The notes beneath the pieces are model-generated. The model did not search any database. It saw only the letters and a list, made by a program, of their open reading frames with translations, and was not told where the DNA came from. A stretch of DNA of 55,732 bases from the NCBI GenBank assembly GCA_015068645.1, contig SVKD01000002.1:1-55732 (forward strand), given 5' to 3'. Position numbers and translations under genes: made by a program. The stretch comes from Oscillospiraceae bacterium. Its GTDB lineage: Bacteria; Bacillota; Clostridia; UMGS1840. Positions 24,955-33,882 of the stretch are shown here, in pieces. Numbering within the stretch: position 1 is the stretch's first letter; each line of letters opens with the position of its first letter.

Positions 24955-26685
24955 ATGAAAAAGAATATTGTAATTGCTGTGTTACTTTTAATTGTGATGG
25001 TGGGTGCTCTGCTGACGCCCTTGCTGCCTTTGGAAAAGCTGCCGATTCCCAGTCTGCAAGGACCTATGATGAAGATGAAATATAATCTGAATCAACAAGA
25101 ATATACCGAAGGGCTGGACAACATTCTTTCTGTTTCTGCATATCAAGGAAATGTGCTGTTGGCAGATCCCGACGGTGCAGACTTTCTCTACGATGTGAAG
25201 AAAGTGTATGAAACCGAAGATTCCACCCGTGTTGTGGACTTCCCCAACGGATATTACGTGGATTTACCCGGTAAAATCACCCATGATTTCTCCCGTGGAG
25301 AAGGCGGCTCAAAAGTGTATGGTGACGGCTACGAAGCACTGTTTACCAGAGAAGGCTCTCCCTACGAAGATACCTTAAAATACATTGATGAATACATCAA
25401 CAAATACATTGCAAATCCTGCTTATCAACAAGCTAACAATATTACCCTTCACGAAGATACCGTTCGTAACATCAACGGTGCCCCCGTCAGAATTTTATCG
25501 ATGACCAGAAATCCTGCCGAAGGCAGTGATGTGACCTTAAATTCATACAGTATTGCATATATCATGGATCCCAACGGCGGTCAGATTTATCATAGAATGC
25601 TCTTAAAAGCGGAAACCTACGAACCCGAAACTATCAACAAGATTCTTTCCTCTCTGACTGTATTTAACCCCATCGGTAACAATATGACCACCATTCCCAC
25701 CAAAGCGGAATTGCCCGAATGGAACGAAGAAACAGCTGCATTCTACGATGCACTGGTAAACCGTGAGGATGTGCTGTGGGGTGTGTATAACCACAAGCTC
25801 ATCACCGTGGAAGGTATGGCTCCCACTATGGAAGAATTACAGCAGAAGCTGGATTACCGTTTTGAACTTTGTATGGGATACACCTACTTAATGGAAGAAC
25901 CTCCCGTAAAAGGTCTGCAGGAAGCGTATGATGACGGCAAAATTACCGAAATGACCTTGCAGGTCTGCACCATTGACCATATGGCGCTGGATTCTGCCAC
26001 CAACCCCAACTTTGAGGTGATTGACGGTCTTTGGGATGACCAGATCAGAAAATATGCCAGAGCCTTCAAAGAATTCTCCCACCCCATTCTGCTCCGCGTA
26101 AACAATGAAATGAACACCGACTGGTGTACCTACAGTGGCGTTGTGACTTTGCAGGATGCCGATATTTACAAAATGGTATATGGCCGTATCTATGATATTT
26201 TCCAAGAGGAAGGCGTAAATAACGTCATTTGGATTTTCAATCCTCAGTACGGCAACTATCCCCCCGCAAGCTTCAACCACTATATGAACTACTATCCCGG
26301 CAATGACAAGGTGCAGCTTCTGGGCATCACCAAATACAACACCGGCACCTACTACGCAGAAGTGTTCGGTGAAACCTGGGACGATTTTTGCCCCGCTTTT
26401 GATGCATTGAATGCCCTGTATTCTCGGGATTTCCCCGAAGTTCCATGGATTGTAACCGAATTTGCCTCCTCTTCCTACGGCGGCGATAAGGCGGCCTGGA
26501 TGCAGGAAATGTTCACCCATATCGGCGACTATAAAAACATCAAAGCAGCAGTGTGGTTTAACTCCGGAGACCGTGACTACAGAGAAGGTATGCAAGACAT
26601 TATTGCCCGTCCCTACTATCTGGATGAAACTCCCGAAACTCTGGATATGTTCCGTCGGGGCGTGAAAGGCGAATTCTCCAAGTAA
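24955..26685 (+). CDS. Exported glycoside hydrolase, GH26-like
   Basis: 576 residues from the ATG at 24955, which has AGGAGAA upstream. Residues about 4-24 are a single membrane segment or uncleaved signal. Residues 25-290 are an N-terminal region I do not recognise. The C-terminal part (about 300-570) looks like a GH26 TIM barrel: HPILLRVNNEMNTDW (Glu about 384) sits where the acid/base Glu is expected, after the conserved Arg, and WIVTEFASSSYGG (Glu about 501) resembles the nucleophile strand. GH26 enzymes cut beta-mannans or related glucans; the true substrate is unknown. In the acid/base motif the usual His before Glu is Asn (NNEMN instead of NHEMN). Confidence 0.75.
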   Translation: MKKNIVIAVLLLIVMVGALLTPLLPLEKLPIPSLQGPMMKMKYNLNQQEYTEGLDNILSVSAYQGNVLLADPDGADFLYDVKKVYETEDSTRVVDFPNGYYVDLPGKITHDFSRGEGGSKVYGDGYEALFTREGSPYEDTLKYIDEYINKYIANPAYQQANNITLHEDTVRNINGAPVRILSMTRNPAEGSDVTLNSYSIAYIMDPNGGQIYHRMLLKAETYEPETINKILSSLTVFNPIGNNMTTIPTKAELPEWNEETAAFYDALVNREDVLWGVYNHKLITVEGMAPTMEELQQKLDYRFELCMGYTYLMEEPPVKGLQEAYDDGKITEMTLQVCTIDHMALDSATNPNFEVIDGLWDDQIRKYARAFKEFSHPILLRVNNEMNTDWCTYSGVVTLQDADIYKMVYGRIYDIFQEEGVNNVIWIFNPQYGNYPPASFNHYMNYYPGNDKVQLLGITKYNTGTYYAEVFGETWDDFCPAFDALNALYSRDFPEVPWIVTEFASSSYGGDKAAWMQEMFTHIGDYKNIKAAVWFNSGDRDYREGMQDIIARPYYLDETPETLDMFRRGVKGEFSK

Positions 26686-26703
26686 TCATCCGCAACGACC
26701 CCT

Positions 26704-26737
26704 AAAATGAAAGATTTTAAAACAAAACTTTCATTTT
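26704..26737 (+). other. Hairpin after the GH26-like gene
   Basis: AAAATGAAAG/CTTTCATTTT with a 14-nt loop, 18 nt after the stop. The T-run is weak, so this is only a candidate terminator. Confidence 0.45.
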
Positions 26738-26762
26738 GAAACAAAAAACTTTGTAAAATATC

Positions 26763-26791
26763 TTGATTTTTTTCATATAATATAGTAATAT
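26763..26791 (+). promoter_or_regulatory. Promoter of the aminotransferase gene
   Basis: TTGATT (26763-26768) and TAATAT (26786-26791) with a 17-nt spacer; a TATAAT inside the spacer makes the exact -10 uncertain. The predicted leader is about 115 nt. Confidence 0.5.
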
Positions 26792-26913
26792 AAAAGACAG
26801 TGTGAAATTTTTGATATTTTTTCTTTCAAAAATTTTATCAGAAGCAAGTTGACGTATGCCGAAGATGCAAAAAGCACTGCTTCGGTTGCATATTATGGAT
26901 TGGAGAGAATGAA

Positions 26914-28113
26914 ATGGAAATTAAAATCAGTAAAAAAGGCGGCGCAGTTTCCGCGTCTCCTACCTTGGCAATCGATTCCAAATTCAAACAGATGAAAGCA
27001 GACGGTATTGATGCGGTTGGTTTCGGAACCGGTGAACCCGATTTCGATACCCCTGACCATATCAAACAGGCGGCGATTGATGCGTTATCCAAAGGGATGA
27101 CCAAATACACCCCCGCTTCCGGTACTCCTGCCCTAAAGCAGGCAATCGTGCGCAAATTAAAACGGGAAAACAACTTGGATTACGAAGCGAAAAACATCGT
27201 AATTTCCAATGGTGCAAAACATTCTTTAACCAACATCTTTATGGCAATTTGTGATCCCGGGGATGAAGTAATCGTGCCTGCTCCCTACTGGGTAAGCTAT
27301 CCCGAAATGGTGAAGCTGGCAGACGGGGTTCCCGTGATCTTAAACACCACCGAAGAACACGATTTCAAATTCACCGTGGAAGAACTGGCGCAGGTTGTGA
27401 CCGATAAGACCGTTGCGGTAATTTTATGCAGCCCCTCCAATCCCACAGGTTCCGTTTATTCCAAAGAAGAACTGCAAAAAATTGCAGATTTCTGTGTGGC
27501 AAAAAATCTGATTGTGGTTTCCGACGAAGTGTATGAACACTTGATTTACGAAGGTGACACCGTTAGTATTGCCACTTTGGGCGAAGATATCAAAAAACTG
27601 ACTGTTACCGTAAATGCGGTTTCCAAAACTTATGCAATGACCGGTTGGCGTATCGGCTACACCGCTTGTGAAGAAGGTTTGGCAAAGGTAATGGCAAACA
27701 TTCAGTCTCACGCTACCTCCAACCCCAACTCCATCGCGCAGGCAGCAGCTTGTGCGGCGCTGGACGGTTCTTTGGATTGCGTTTACAATATGAAAAAACA
27801 TTTTGAACAGCGCAAAAACTATATGTATGAAAAAATCAATGCAATCCCCGGTTTATCCTGCAGAATGCCCAAAGGTGCGTTCTACATCATGATGAATATT
27901 TCCCAAGTGAAAGGCAAAAAATATGAAGGTGTTACCATTAACACCTCTGATGATTTCTGCTCCTTACTCCTGGAAAAAGAACTGGTAGCACTGGTACCAG
28001 GCTCCGGCTTTGGTGCAGATGATTTCTGCCGTTGGTCTTATGCAACCGGAATGGACAGCATCGAAAAAGGGATGGAGCGCTTAGCACGTTTCGTTTCCAA
28101 TTTAACTGACTAA
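26914..28113 (+). CDS. aspC: Class I aminotransferase, aspartate aminotransferase type
   Basis: PLP-dependent transfer of an amino group between aspartate and 2-oxoglutarate (subgroup I-gamma, as in many Bacillota). 399 residues. Substrate and cofactor blocks in order: GFGTGEPDFDTP, KYTPASGTPALKQAI, SNGAKHSL, PAPYWVSYPEM, CSPSNPTGSVYSKEEL, VVSDEVYEHLIY and NAVSKTYAMTGWRIGY, whose Lys (about 237) binds PLP. The C-terminal KGAFYIMMNIS and SYATG are also typical. A GGAGAG site precedes the ATG. It is a single-gene unit with its own terminator. Prephenate or other specificity cannot be excluded. Confidence 0.9.
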   Translation: MEIKISKKGGAVSASPTLAIDSKFKQMKADGIDAVGFGTGEPDFDTPDHIKQAAIDALSKGMTKYTPASGTPALKQAIVRKLKRENNLDYEAKNIVISNGAKHSLTNIFMAICDPGDEVIVPAPYWVSYPEMVKLADGVPVILNTTEEHDFKFTVEELAQVVTDKTVAVILCSPSNPTGSVYSKEELQKIADFCVAKNLIVVSDEVYEHLIYEGDTVSIATLGEDIKKLTVTVNAVSKTYAMTGWRIGYTACEEGLAKVMANIQSHATSNPNSIAQAAACAALDGSLDCVYNMKKHFEQRKNYMYEKINAIPGLSCRMPKGAFYIMMNISQVKGKKYEGVTINTSDDFCSLLLEKELVALVPGSGFGADDFCRWSYATGMDSIEKGMERLARFVSNLTD

Positions 28114-28121
28114 AAAAATGC

Positions 28122-28160
28122 GGGACAACACCCCCAAAAGTTTGAGGGTGCTGTCCCTTT
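28122..28160 (+). terminator. Terminator after the aminotransferase
   Basis: GGGACA-A-CACCC paired with GGGTG-C-TGTCCC, followed by TTTGTTG. Confidence 0.75.
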
Positions 28161-28296
28161 GTTGTTTTGGCTCTTGCCAAAACAACTCGATATCAATCTT
28201 TTGCGAGATTGATATCATATCGAAAACGAGCAGGTCGAGTTTATATCGAATTTTGCACAGCAAAATATATCGTACACGCAACGCGTGTATATCGAT
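28161..28296 (+). repeat. Left hairpin array of the IVS-type element
   Basis: A run of perfect hairpins: GTTGTTTTGGC/GCCAAAACAAC (28161-28186), GATATCAATC/GATTGATATC (28189-28216), ATTTTGC-ACA-GCAAAAT (28250-28266) and TACACGC-AAC-GCGTGTA (28273-28289). They are separated by TCGATAT/ATATCGA spacers. Confidence 0.7.
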
Positions 28297-28311
28297 AATG
28301 GAGTCGTGAGA

Positions 28312-28656
28312 ATGGAAGAAAAGAAAAATTTATTAAGAGAACAAGCCATTGAGTTAGCAATAGAAATTTCTGATATTTGCGACACTATCAAAGGTTGTTC
28401 GATATATGTGAATCAGTTGTTAAGATGTTCATCTTCCATCGGTGCAAATCTTCACGAAGCAAAATATGCACAAAGCAGGGCTGACTTCATCAACAAATTA
28501 GAAATTGCCTTAAAAGAAAGCTATGAAACAGAATATTGGTTAGAGTTGTTACTTCGAAAAACCAAAATTGATGAGCCCACATACAGAAATTTAGTCAATA
28601 AATGTGGCACAATCAGAAGGAAACTGATTGCATCTGTTACTACAGCTAAAAAATAA
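28312..28656 (+). CDS. Four-helix-bundle protein, 23S rRNA intervening-sequence (IVS) type
   Basis: 114 residues, all predicted helical. The family signatures are AIELAIEISDICD, YVNQLLRCSSSIGANLHEAKYAQSRADFINKLEIALKESYETEYWLELL and the C-terminal basic helix. The family was first described inside 23S rRNA intervening sequences and is related in fold to the Avd accessory protein of diversity-generating retroelements. Its role is unknown; nucleic-acid binding is likely given the charge pattern (inference). The ATG at 28312 has GGAG 8 nt before it. Here it is not in an rRNA gene but in an intergenic cassette of hairpins, between aspC and the polyphosphate kinase gene. Confidence 0.88.
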   Translation: MEEKKNLLREQAIELAIEISDICDTIKGCSIYVNQLLRCSSSIGANLHEAKYAQSRADFINKLEIALKESYETEYWLELLLRKTKIDEPTYRNLVNKCGTIRRKLIASVTTAKK

Positions 28657-28745
28657 TCGATATAAATTCCTGAAGGAATTTTCGATATATCCTAACAGAT
28701 TCGATATGTGCTTCGCACTCGATATGTTTCCTTCGGAAACAAGAT
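28657..28745 (+). repeat. Right hairpin array of the IVS-type element
   Basis: AAATTCC-TGAA-GGAATTT (28664-28681), GTGC-TTC-GCAC (28708-28718) and GTTTCC-TTC-GGAAAC (28726-28740), again separated by TCGATAT spacers. It ends about 50 nt before the next start codon. Confidence 0.7.
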
Positions 28746-28795
28746 ACACCCAACAGACCACTTTGATTAACAACTATGGAAAGCAGGTACCCGCT

Positions 28796-30286
28796 ATGCT
28801 CAAAAAATGTGAAACCCTCACCTTAACCAATGATTCCCCCAAGGAATTAAAAAAGAAGCTGGAAGCTTATCAGGAACGTCTTGCTGCCCTGCAAAGAGAA
28901 GCAAGAGCGCTGGGCATTCCCGTGATTGTGGTAATGGAAGGATGGGGTGCATCAGGGAAAGGTCAACTCATCAACCACTTTATTCTTCCCTTAGATCCCC
29001 GCGGCTTCACCGTGTTTACCATTAAGGATGAAAACGAAGAAGAAAGCCGTTATCCGTTTTTGTGGCGTTTTATCACCAAAACCCCCGCCAAAGGAAGAAT
29101 TGCAATTTTTGACCGCAGCTGGTATCGCAGAGTGTTGAATGACCATATTGATAAAAAGGTAAAAACAGACCGTTTTTATCACGATTTAGACGAAATTAAC
29201 GCTTTTGAAAAGCTGCTCACTGATGACGATAACCTGCTCATCAAGTTCTTTGTTCACATTTCCAAAGAAGAACAGCAGAAGCGTTTAAAAAAACTGATGG
29301 ATTCCAAAGAAACCGCATGGCGTGTTTCCAAGGATGATTTAAAGCACAACAAACAATACGAAAAATACCGTGAAGTGTCTGAAAAAATGATCGAAAAGAC
29401 CGATCGCGAAAATGCTCCTTGGCACTTAATCAATGCCAATGACATTGCTTATGCAACCCTTCGGATTTTTGAGATTTTGATTACCCAACTGGAAAAGAAA
29501 ATTGCCTTAAAGAAAGAGGAATCCAAATCTCCTCGTCCGATTTTAGACCGTCACATTGCCACCAATTACTTGGATTCGGTGGATTTATCCTTAAAATTAG
29601 AGAAAAAAGAATATCAGGAAAAGCTTGCCTACTATCAGGACAAGCTGGAACATCTGCATAACCGCCTGTATATGAAGAAAAAGCCCGTCATCATTGTGTT
29701 TGAAGGATGGGATGCAGGAGGCAAAGGCGGTGCCATCAAACGTTTGACCACAGCCTTAGACCCTCGCGGTTATCAGGTATTCTCCACACCTGCTCCTACC
29801 AAGGAGGAGCTTTCTCACCACTATCTGTGGCGATTCTGGAAGAATTTTCCCAAAACAGGCCATATCGCCATTTTCGACCGCAGTTGGTACGGCAGAGTGA
29901 TGGTGGAAGCGGTGGAAGGGTTCTGCACCCAGCGAGAATATGACCGTGCCTTCTTTGAAATCAACGATATGGAAAAACACTTGGTGGGAAGCGGTATCAC
30001 CGTGATTAAATTCTTCCTGCACATCTCAAAAGATGAGCAATTAAAACGATTCCAAGACCGCAAAGAAAATCCTCAGAAAGCGTGGAAATTAACCGATGAA
30101 GACTTCCGTAACCGTGAAAAATGGGACGATTATCTTTGCACCATTGAAAAAATGATTGATAAAACCCATACCAAAATTGCTCCCTGGCATTTAATTGCAG
30201 GAGACGATAAGCGGTATGCCCGTATCGAAGTGCTTCGGATTATTACCGAAACTCTGGAAGAAGTATTAAAACAAAAAGGAAAATAA
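28796..30286 (+). CDS. pap: Polyphosphate:AMP phosphotransferase (two PPK2 domains)
   Basis: Uses polyphosphate to phosphorylate AMP, and so recycles nucleotides from stored phosphate. 496 residues from the ATG at 28796, chosen because the upstream in-frame part (from 28628) is made of hairpin-array sequence and AGCAGG precedes this ATG. Two PPK2 units: the first with MEGWGASGKGQ (about 48-58) and FDRSWYRRVLND, the second with FEGWDAGGKGG (about 302-311) and FDRSWYGRVMVE. These are the Walker A and B motifs. Each unit ends in APWHLI. Tandem PPK2 is typical of the class II (AMP-specific) group. The IVS-type cassette sits directly upstream, so its original promoter region may have been displaced. 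Confidence 0.92.
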   Translation: MLKKCETLTLTNDSPKELKKKLEAYQERLAALQREARALGIPVIVVMEGWGASGKGQLINHFILPLDPRGFTVFTIKDENEEESRYPFLWRFITKTPAKGRIAIFDRSWYRRVLNDHIDKKVKTDRFYHDLDEINAFEKLLTDDDNLLIKFFVHISKEEQQKRLKKLMDSKETAWRVSKDDLKHNKQYEKYREVSEKMIEKTDRENAPWHLINANDIAYATLRIFEILITQLEKKIALKKEESKSPRPILDRHIATNYLDSVDLSLKLEKKEYQEKLAYYQDKLEHLHNRLYMKKKPVIIVFEGWDAGGKGGAIKRLTTALDPRGYQVFSTPAPTKEELSHHYLWRFWKNFPKTGHIAIFDRSWYGRVMVEAVEGFCTQREYDRAFFEINDMEKHLVGSGITVIKFFLHISKDEQLKRFQDRKENPQKAWKLTDEDFRNREKWDDYLCTIEKMIDKTHTKIAPWHLIAGDDKRYARIEVLRIITETLEEVLKQKGK

Positions 30287-30296
30287 GGAAAAAAAG

Positions 30297-30521
30297 ATGG
30301 AAAAAGAACGAATCACATTTACTCTGCGGGATGGTGAAGATTTTATCACCCTGCAAAATCTTTTAAAGGTGGAAAACATCGTTGCCACCGGCGGCGAAGC
30401 AAAATATGTAATTGTGGACGGACTGGTGCAGGTGAACGGTGAATGTGAAAGCCGTCGCGGCAGAAAGCTCCGTTCCGGTGACGTGGTAACCTTTGAAGAC
30501 TACGAAATCACCGTAGAATAG
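30297..30521 (+). CDS. Small S4-domain RNA-binding protein (YbcJ/YaaA-like)
   Basis: 74 residues that consist of one S4 RNA-binding fold. The signature is LQNLLKVENIVATGGEAKYVIVDGLVQVNGECESRRGRKLRSGDVVTFEDYEI. Members of this family bind RNA, probably in ribosome biogenesis; no partner is known here. It starts 10 nt after the polyphosphate kinase gene and is followed by degV after 22 nt, so all three are likely one transcript. Confidence 0.88.
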   Translation: MEKERITFTLRDGEDFITLQNLLKVENIVATGGEAKYVIVDGLVQVNGECESRRGRKLRSGDVVTFEDYEITVE

Positions 30522-30543
30522 ATGAAGAAAGGACTGCTCCGCT

Positions 30544-31437
30544 ATGGAAACTACCAAAAAAATTAAGTTTATTACCGACTCTGCGGCAGATATCCCAAAA
30601 GAATATGCAAAAGAAAAAAACATTGATGTGTTGCCTTTTCATGTGTATTTAAAACCTCATAACGGGGAAGTGCAGGAATATTTTGACGGCGTGGATATCA
30701 CCTCCGATGAAGTGTTTGCTTTTATGGAAGAAAACAAAGGCAATGTTTCCACTTCTCAGGTAACTGCTTTCACCATTGAGGAATATTTCCGTGAATTAGC
30801 GGCAAAAAATGAATATGACACCTATATTTTCACTTGTATCTCTTCTTTGGGAAGTCCCACCTATAACAATGTGAAAATTGCTTTAAAAAATATGGAAGAA
30901 GACGGCATCAAACTGGATGTGCGTCTGATTGACTCCAAATTCTATACCATTTGTTACTACTACGCAATGCGGGACGGCATCGCCGCTTATGAAAAGGGTG
31001 CCTCTGCTGACGAAGTGGTGAAAATTATTGAAGATTGTTGCCAATCCACCAACATTTTCTTAATGAACGGCACCTTGGAATATTTAAAACGAGGCGGCAG
31101 AATCACAGGCGCATCTGCACTTTTGGGAACCATTCTGGATATCAAACCTATTCTGACGGTGAAAGACGGGTTAATGGCAGCAACTGAAAAAGTGCGCGGT
31201 GTCAAAAAGACAATGAACCGCATTATGGAGCTGGTGAAAGATGCCACCAAAGACGGCGGCTACCGTTATATGATTGTGTATTCCAACAAAGCACAATACT
31301 ACGACGAATTTGTGCAACTGGTGCACGAAAACTTCAAAGGGGCAGAAATCACCGAAAATCAGGTAGGATGTACCGTTGGCGTTCATATTGGACCGGGACT
31401 TGTGGGACTGATGTTCCAGAAGGTTACTAAAATGTGA
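30544..31437 (+). CDS. DegV-family fatty-acid-binding protein
   Basis: 297 residues. DegV (FakB-type) proteins bind a fatty acid and, with the kinase FakA, allow its phosphorylation for lipid synthesis. Recognisable blocks are KFITDSAADIPKEYAKEKNIDVLPFHVYL at the N-terminus, NVSTSQVTAFTIEEYF, then ISSLGSPTYNNVKIAL and the C-terminal VGVHIGPGLVGLMF. No fakA gene is in the window. The stop codon runs straight into a reverse copy of the three-way-junction element. Confidence 0.93.
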   Translation: METTKKIKFITDSAADIPKEYAKEKNIDVLPFHVYLKPHNGEVQEYFDGVDITSDEVFAFMEENKGNVSTSQVTAFTIEEYFRELAAKNEYDTYIFTCISSLGSPTYNNVKIALKNMEEDGIKLDVRLIDSKFYTICYYYAMRDGIAAYEKGASADEVVKIIEDCCQSTNIFLMNGTLEYLKRGGRITGASALLGTILDIKPILTVKDGLMAATEKVRGVKKTMNRIMELVKDATKDGGYRYMIVYSNKAQYYDEFVQLVHENFKGAEITENQVGCTVGVHIGPGLVGLMFQKVTKM

Positions 31438-31549
31438 AAAACAGCACTTAGCGGATGAACCTCACCGCTCGGCGTACACTCGGTACGCCTTCGGGTAATC
31501 CCTTACGGGTTCGGTTTCGACCCTCTGCACTATTTTTCTCATTTTAGCC
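31438..31549 (-). repeat. Dispersed three-way-junction element, copy F (reverse)
   Basis: Read on the minus strand: GAAACC-GA, P2 ACCC-GTAA-GGGAT, TACCCGAA, P3 GGCGTAC-CGAGT-GTACGCC, then GAGCGGTGAGGTTC. Its right end TTTTTCA merges with the degV stop codon. On the degV sense strand it starts right after the stop and ends in TATTTTTCTC. Confidence 0.7.
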
Positions 31550-31568
31550 ATACAAAGTAATTATAGAA

Positions 31569-31651
31569 GTTGTAGGGCGTGACGACTCGGCACGCCGTGG
31601 TTGATTTTAGATACCCATACAACGGGACGATGTGGGCATCGTCCCCCACAA
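31569..31651 (+). repeat. TGTAGGG-type dispersed repeat
   Basis: GTTGTAGGGCGTGACGACTC, then GGCACGCC, and GGGACGATGTGGGCATCGTCC as a hairpin, then CCCACAATG. Same family as 16957 and 19314. Confidence 0.5.
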
Positions 31652-31712
31652 TGCACCCAAAGGGTGCCACCATAATTATTCATTATTCATTATTCATTAT
31701 TCACTATTCATT
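31651..31712 (+). repeat. TTATTCA-arm repeat, right half only
   Basis: GCACCC-AAA-GGGTGC hairpin, CCACC, then ATTATTCATTATTCA-type units repeated to 31712. Only the right terminal arm of the family seen complete at 33745 is present. Confidence 0.6.
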
Positions 31713-31749
31713 CAATAAGGGCTTTCGGCAATGCCGATTGCCCTTATTG
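31713..31749 (+). other. Strong hairpin before uvrB
   Basis: CAATAAGGGC/GCCCTTATTG (10-bp stem) with an inner GGC/GCC pair, 4 nt before the AAAGGAGG site. It could limit or protect the uvrB message. No LexA-type box was recognised. Confidence 0.5.
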
Positions 31750-31770
31750 TATCAGAAAGGAGGTGCCGAT

Positions 31771-33744
31771 ATGAAATTGGAAAAACCGTTCCGCATAGCG
31801 TCTCATATGAAACCAAAGGGAGACCAACCCCAAGCCATTGAAAAATTAAGTGAGGGCATTTTGCAAAATGACAAATACCAGACTTTGCTTGGTGTAACAG
31901 GTTCAGGAAAAACCTTTACCATTGCCAATGTGATCCAAAAGGTGCAAAAACCAACATTGGTTCTGGCTCATAACAAAACTTTAGCCGCTCAGCTTTGTAG
32001 TGAATTTAAAGAATTTTTCCCGGATAATGCGGTGGAATTTTTCGTTTCCTATTATGATTATTATCAACCGGAAGCATATCTTCCCGGCACCGACACTTTC
32101 ATTGAAAAAGATTCTCAGATTAACGACGAAATTGATAAACTCCGTCACGCTGCCACCACTGCTCTGTTTGAGAGAACAGACGTGATCATCGTGGCATCGG
32201 TTTCTTGTATCTACGGCTTGGGTGACCCGGAGGATTACACCGATTTATGTGTGTCTCTCCGCCGTGGGATGGAAAAAGACCGTGACGAAGTGGTAAGAAA
32301 ACTCATTGAAATTCAGTATGAAAGAAATCACATCGACTTTCACAGAGGATGTTTCCGACTAAACGGCGATGTACTGGATATTTTCCCCTCCAACTCCAAC
32401 GAAATGGTGCTAAGAGTAGAATTTTTCGGAGACGAGGTGGAGCGTTTAACCGAAATCAACCCCTTAACAGGAGAAATTTTGGGAGAAAGAGACCACATTT
32501 TTGTGTTCCCTGCTTCTCACTATGCCACCTCTTTTGATAAGATGAAACGTGCCATTAAAACCATCGAAGAAGAATTGCAAGAGAGAATCGCTTTCTTTGA
32601 CGAAAAAGAAAGATGGATAGAAAAACAACGTATCACCGAGCGCACCAATTACGATCTGGAAATGATGGGTGAAATCGGTTTTTGTAAAGGGATTGAAAAC
32701 TATTCCCGCCATATCAGTGGCAGAGAACCCGGCAGTGCTCCCTACACACTGTTAGACTATTTCCCCGACGATTTCTTATTGGTGGTGGACGAATCCCACG
32801 TAACACTTCCTCAGGTAAGAGGAATGTATGCAGGAGACAGAGCCCGAAAAACCTCTTTGGTGGACTACGGCTTCCGTTTGCCCTCGGCATACGATAACCG
32901 TCCCTTGAACTTTGACGAATTTATAGAGCGTATCAATCAGGCAATTTTTGTTTCCGCAACTCCTGCGGATTACGAACGGGAACACTCCACTCGGATTGTG
33001 GAACAGGTGATTCGTCCCACAGGACTGTTGGACCCCGAAATTTTCGTGAAACCCACCACGGGGCAAATTGACGATTTATTATCCGAAATCAACATCCGCA
33101 CCGCCAAAAACGAACGTGTGCTGGTAACGACCCTGACCAAACGAATGGCAGAAGATTTAACCGACTATTTCACCGAGGCAGGTGTTCGTGTGCGGTATCT
33201 TCATTCGGATATTGACACCATGGAACGTATGGAAATCATCCGTGATTTAAGAATGGGTGAATTCGATGTGCTGGTAGGCATTAACCTGCTCCGTGAGGGG
33301 TTGGACTTACCTGAAGTATCCTTAGTTGCCATTTTGGATGCGGACAAAGAGGGCTTCCTGCGAAGCGAAACGTCCCTCATTCAAACCATTGGTCGTGCGG
33401 CAAGAAACGCAGAGGGAACAGTCATTATGTACGCCGATACCCTGACCGATTCTATGGAAAATGCCATCCGTGAAACCAACCGCCGCCGTGACATTCAGAA
33501 AGCCTATAATGAGGCAAACGGCATTGTGCCAGTAACTATCAAAAAAGACATCCGTGCGGTGATTGAAGCAACCAAAAAAGCAGAAATTCCGTCGAAAAAA
33601 GGAAAAACGAAGAAACCGCTGGATGACGGTTATATAGAAACCGAAATTCTCCGCTTAACCGAAGAAATGAACAAAGCCGCTAAGAATCTGGACTTTGAAA
33701 AGGCAGCAGAACTGCGAGATAAGATAAAAGCAATGCGAGATTAA
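31771..33744 (+). CDS. uvrB: Excinuclease ABC subunit B
   Basis: DNA-damage verification helicase of nucleotide excision repair, loaded by UvrA and partner of UvrC. The start at 31771 is set by AAAGGAGGTGCCGAT directly upstream; this gives 657 residues, the normal size. Walker A GVTGSGKT is at 41-48; the beta-hairpin region has [19 protein letters not shown]. The helicase motifs [21 protein letters not shown] and [21 protein letters not shown] follow. The C-terminal UVR domain [24 protein letters not shown] binds UvrC. It is followed by uvrA after a mobile-element-like repeat of 120 nt. uvrC is not in the window. Confidence 0.98.
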   Translation: MKLEKPFRIASHMKPKGDQPQAIEKLSEGILQNDKYQTLLGVTGSGKTFTIANVIQKVQKPTLVLAHNKTLAAQLCSEFKEFFPDNAVEFFVSYYDYYQPEAYLPGTDTFIEKDSQINDEIDKLRHAATTALFERTDVIIVASVSCIYGLGDPEDYTDLCVSLRRGMEKDRDEVVRKLIEIQYERNHIDFHRGCFRLNGDVLDIFPSNSNEMVLRVEFFGDEVERLTEINPLTGEILGERDHIFVFPASHYATSFDKMKRAIKTIEEELQERIAFFDEKERWIEKQRITERTNYDLEMMGEIGFCKGIENYSRHISGREPGSAPYTLLDYFPDDFLLVVDESHVTLPQVRGMYAGDRARKTSLVDYGFRLPSAYDNRPLNFDEFIERINQAIFVSATPADYEREHSTRIVEQVIRPTGLLDPEIFVKPTTGQIDDLLSEINIRTAKNERVLVTTLTKRMAEDLTDYFTEAGVRVRYLHSDIDTMERMEIIRDLRMGEFDVLVGINLLREGLDLPEVSLVAILDADKEGFLRSETSLIQTIGRAARNAEGTVIMYADTLTDSMENAIRETNRRRDIQKAYNEANGIVPVTIKKDIRAVIEATKKAEIPSKKGKTKKPLDDGYIETEILRLTEEMNKAAKNLDFEKAAELRDKIKAMRD

Positions 33745-33864
33745 ATAATAAAGAAGAATGAAGAGTGAAGAATTGCGGTGGGTTGGCAAAGCCAACCATT
33801 CTATGATGCAGCCAAAGGCTGCCACCGAAATTATTCATTATTCACTATTCATGATTCATTCAAC
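33745..33864 (+). repeat. TTATTCA-arm mobile-element-like repeat (complete)
   Basis: The left arm GAATGAAGAGTGAAGAATTG-CGGTGG is complementary to the right arm CCACCG-AAATTATTCATTATTC. The interior has TTGGC-AAA-GCCAA and GCAGCC-AAA-GGCTGC hairpins. There is no coding content. Copies are at 31651, 36711 and 52489. Confidence 0.7.
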
Positions 33865-33882
33865 ACAAAAAGGAAAATTACT

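Noticed and set aside
28628-28795. N-terminal extension of the polyphosphate kinase frame
   Set aside because: It is made of the hairpin array of the IVS-type cassette; a better start with a ribosome-binding site is at 28796.
31579-31770. N-terminal extension of the UvrB frame
   Set aside because: It translates the dispersed repeats; AAAGGAGG and the family's N-terminus set the start at 31771.
33778-33882. N-terminal extension of the UvrA frame
   Set aside because: It translates the TTATTCA-arm repeat; the start at 33883 has its own ribosome-binding site.
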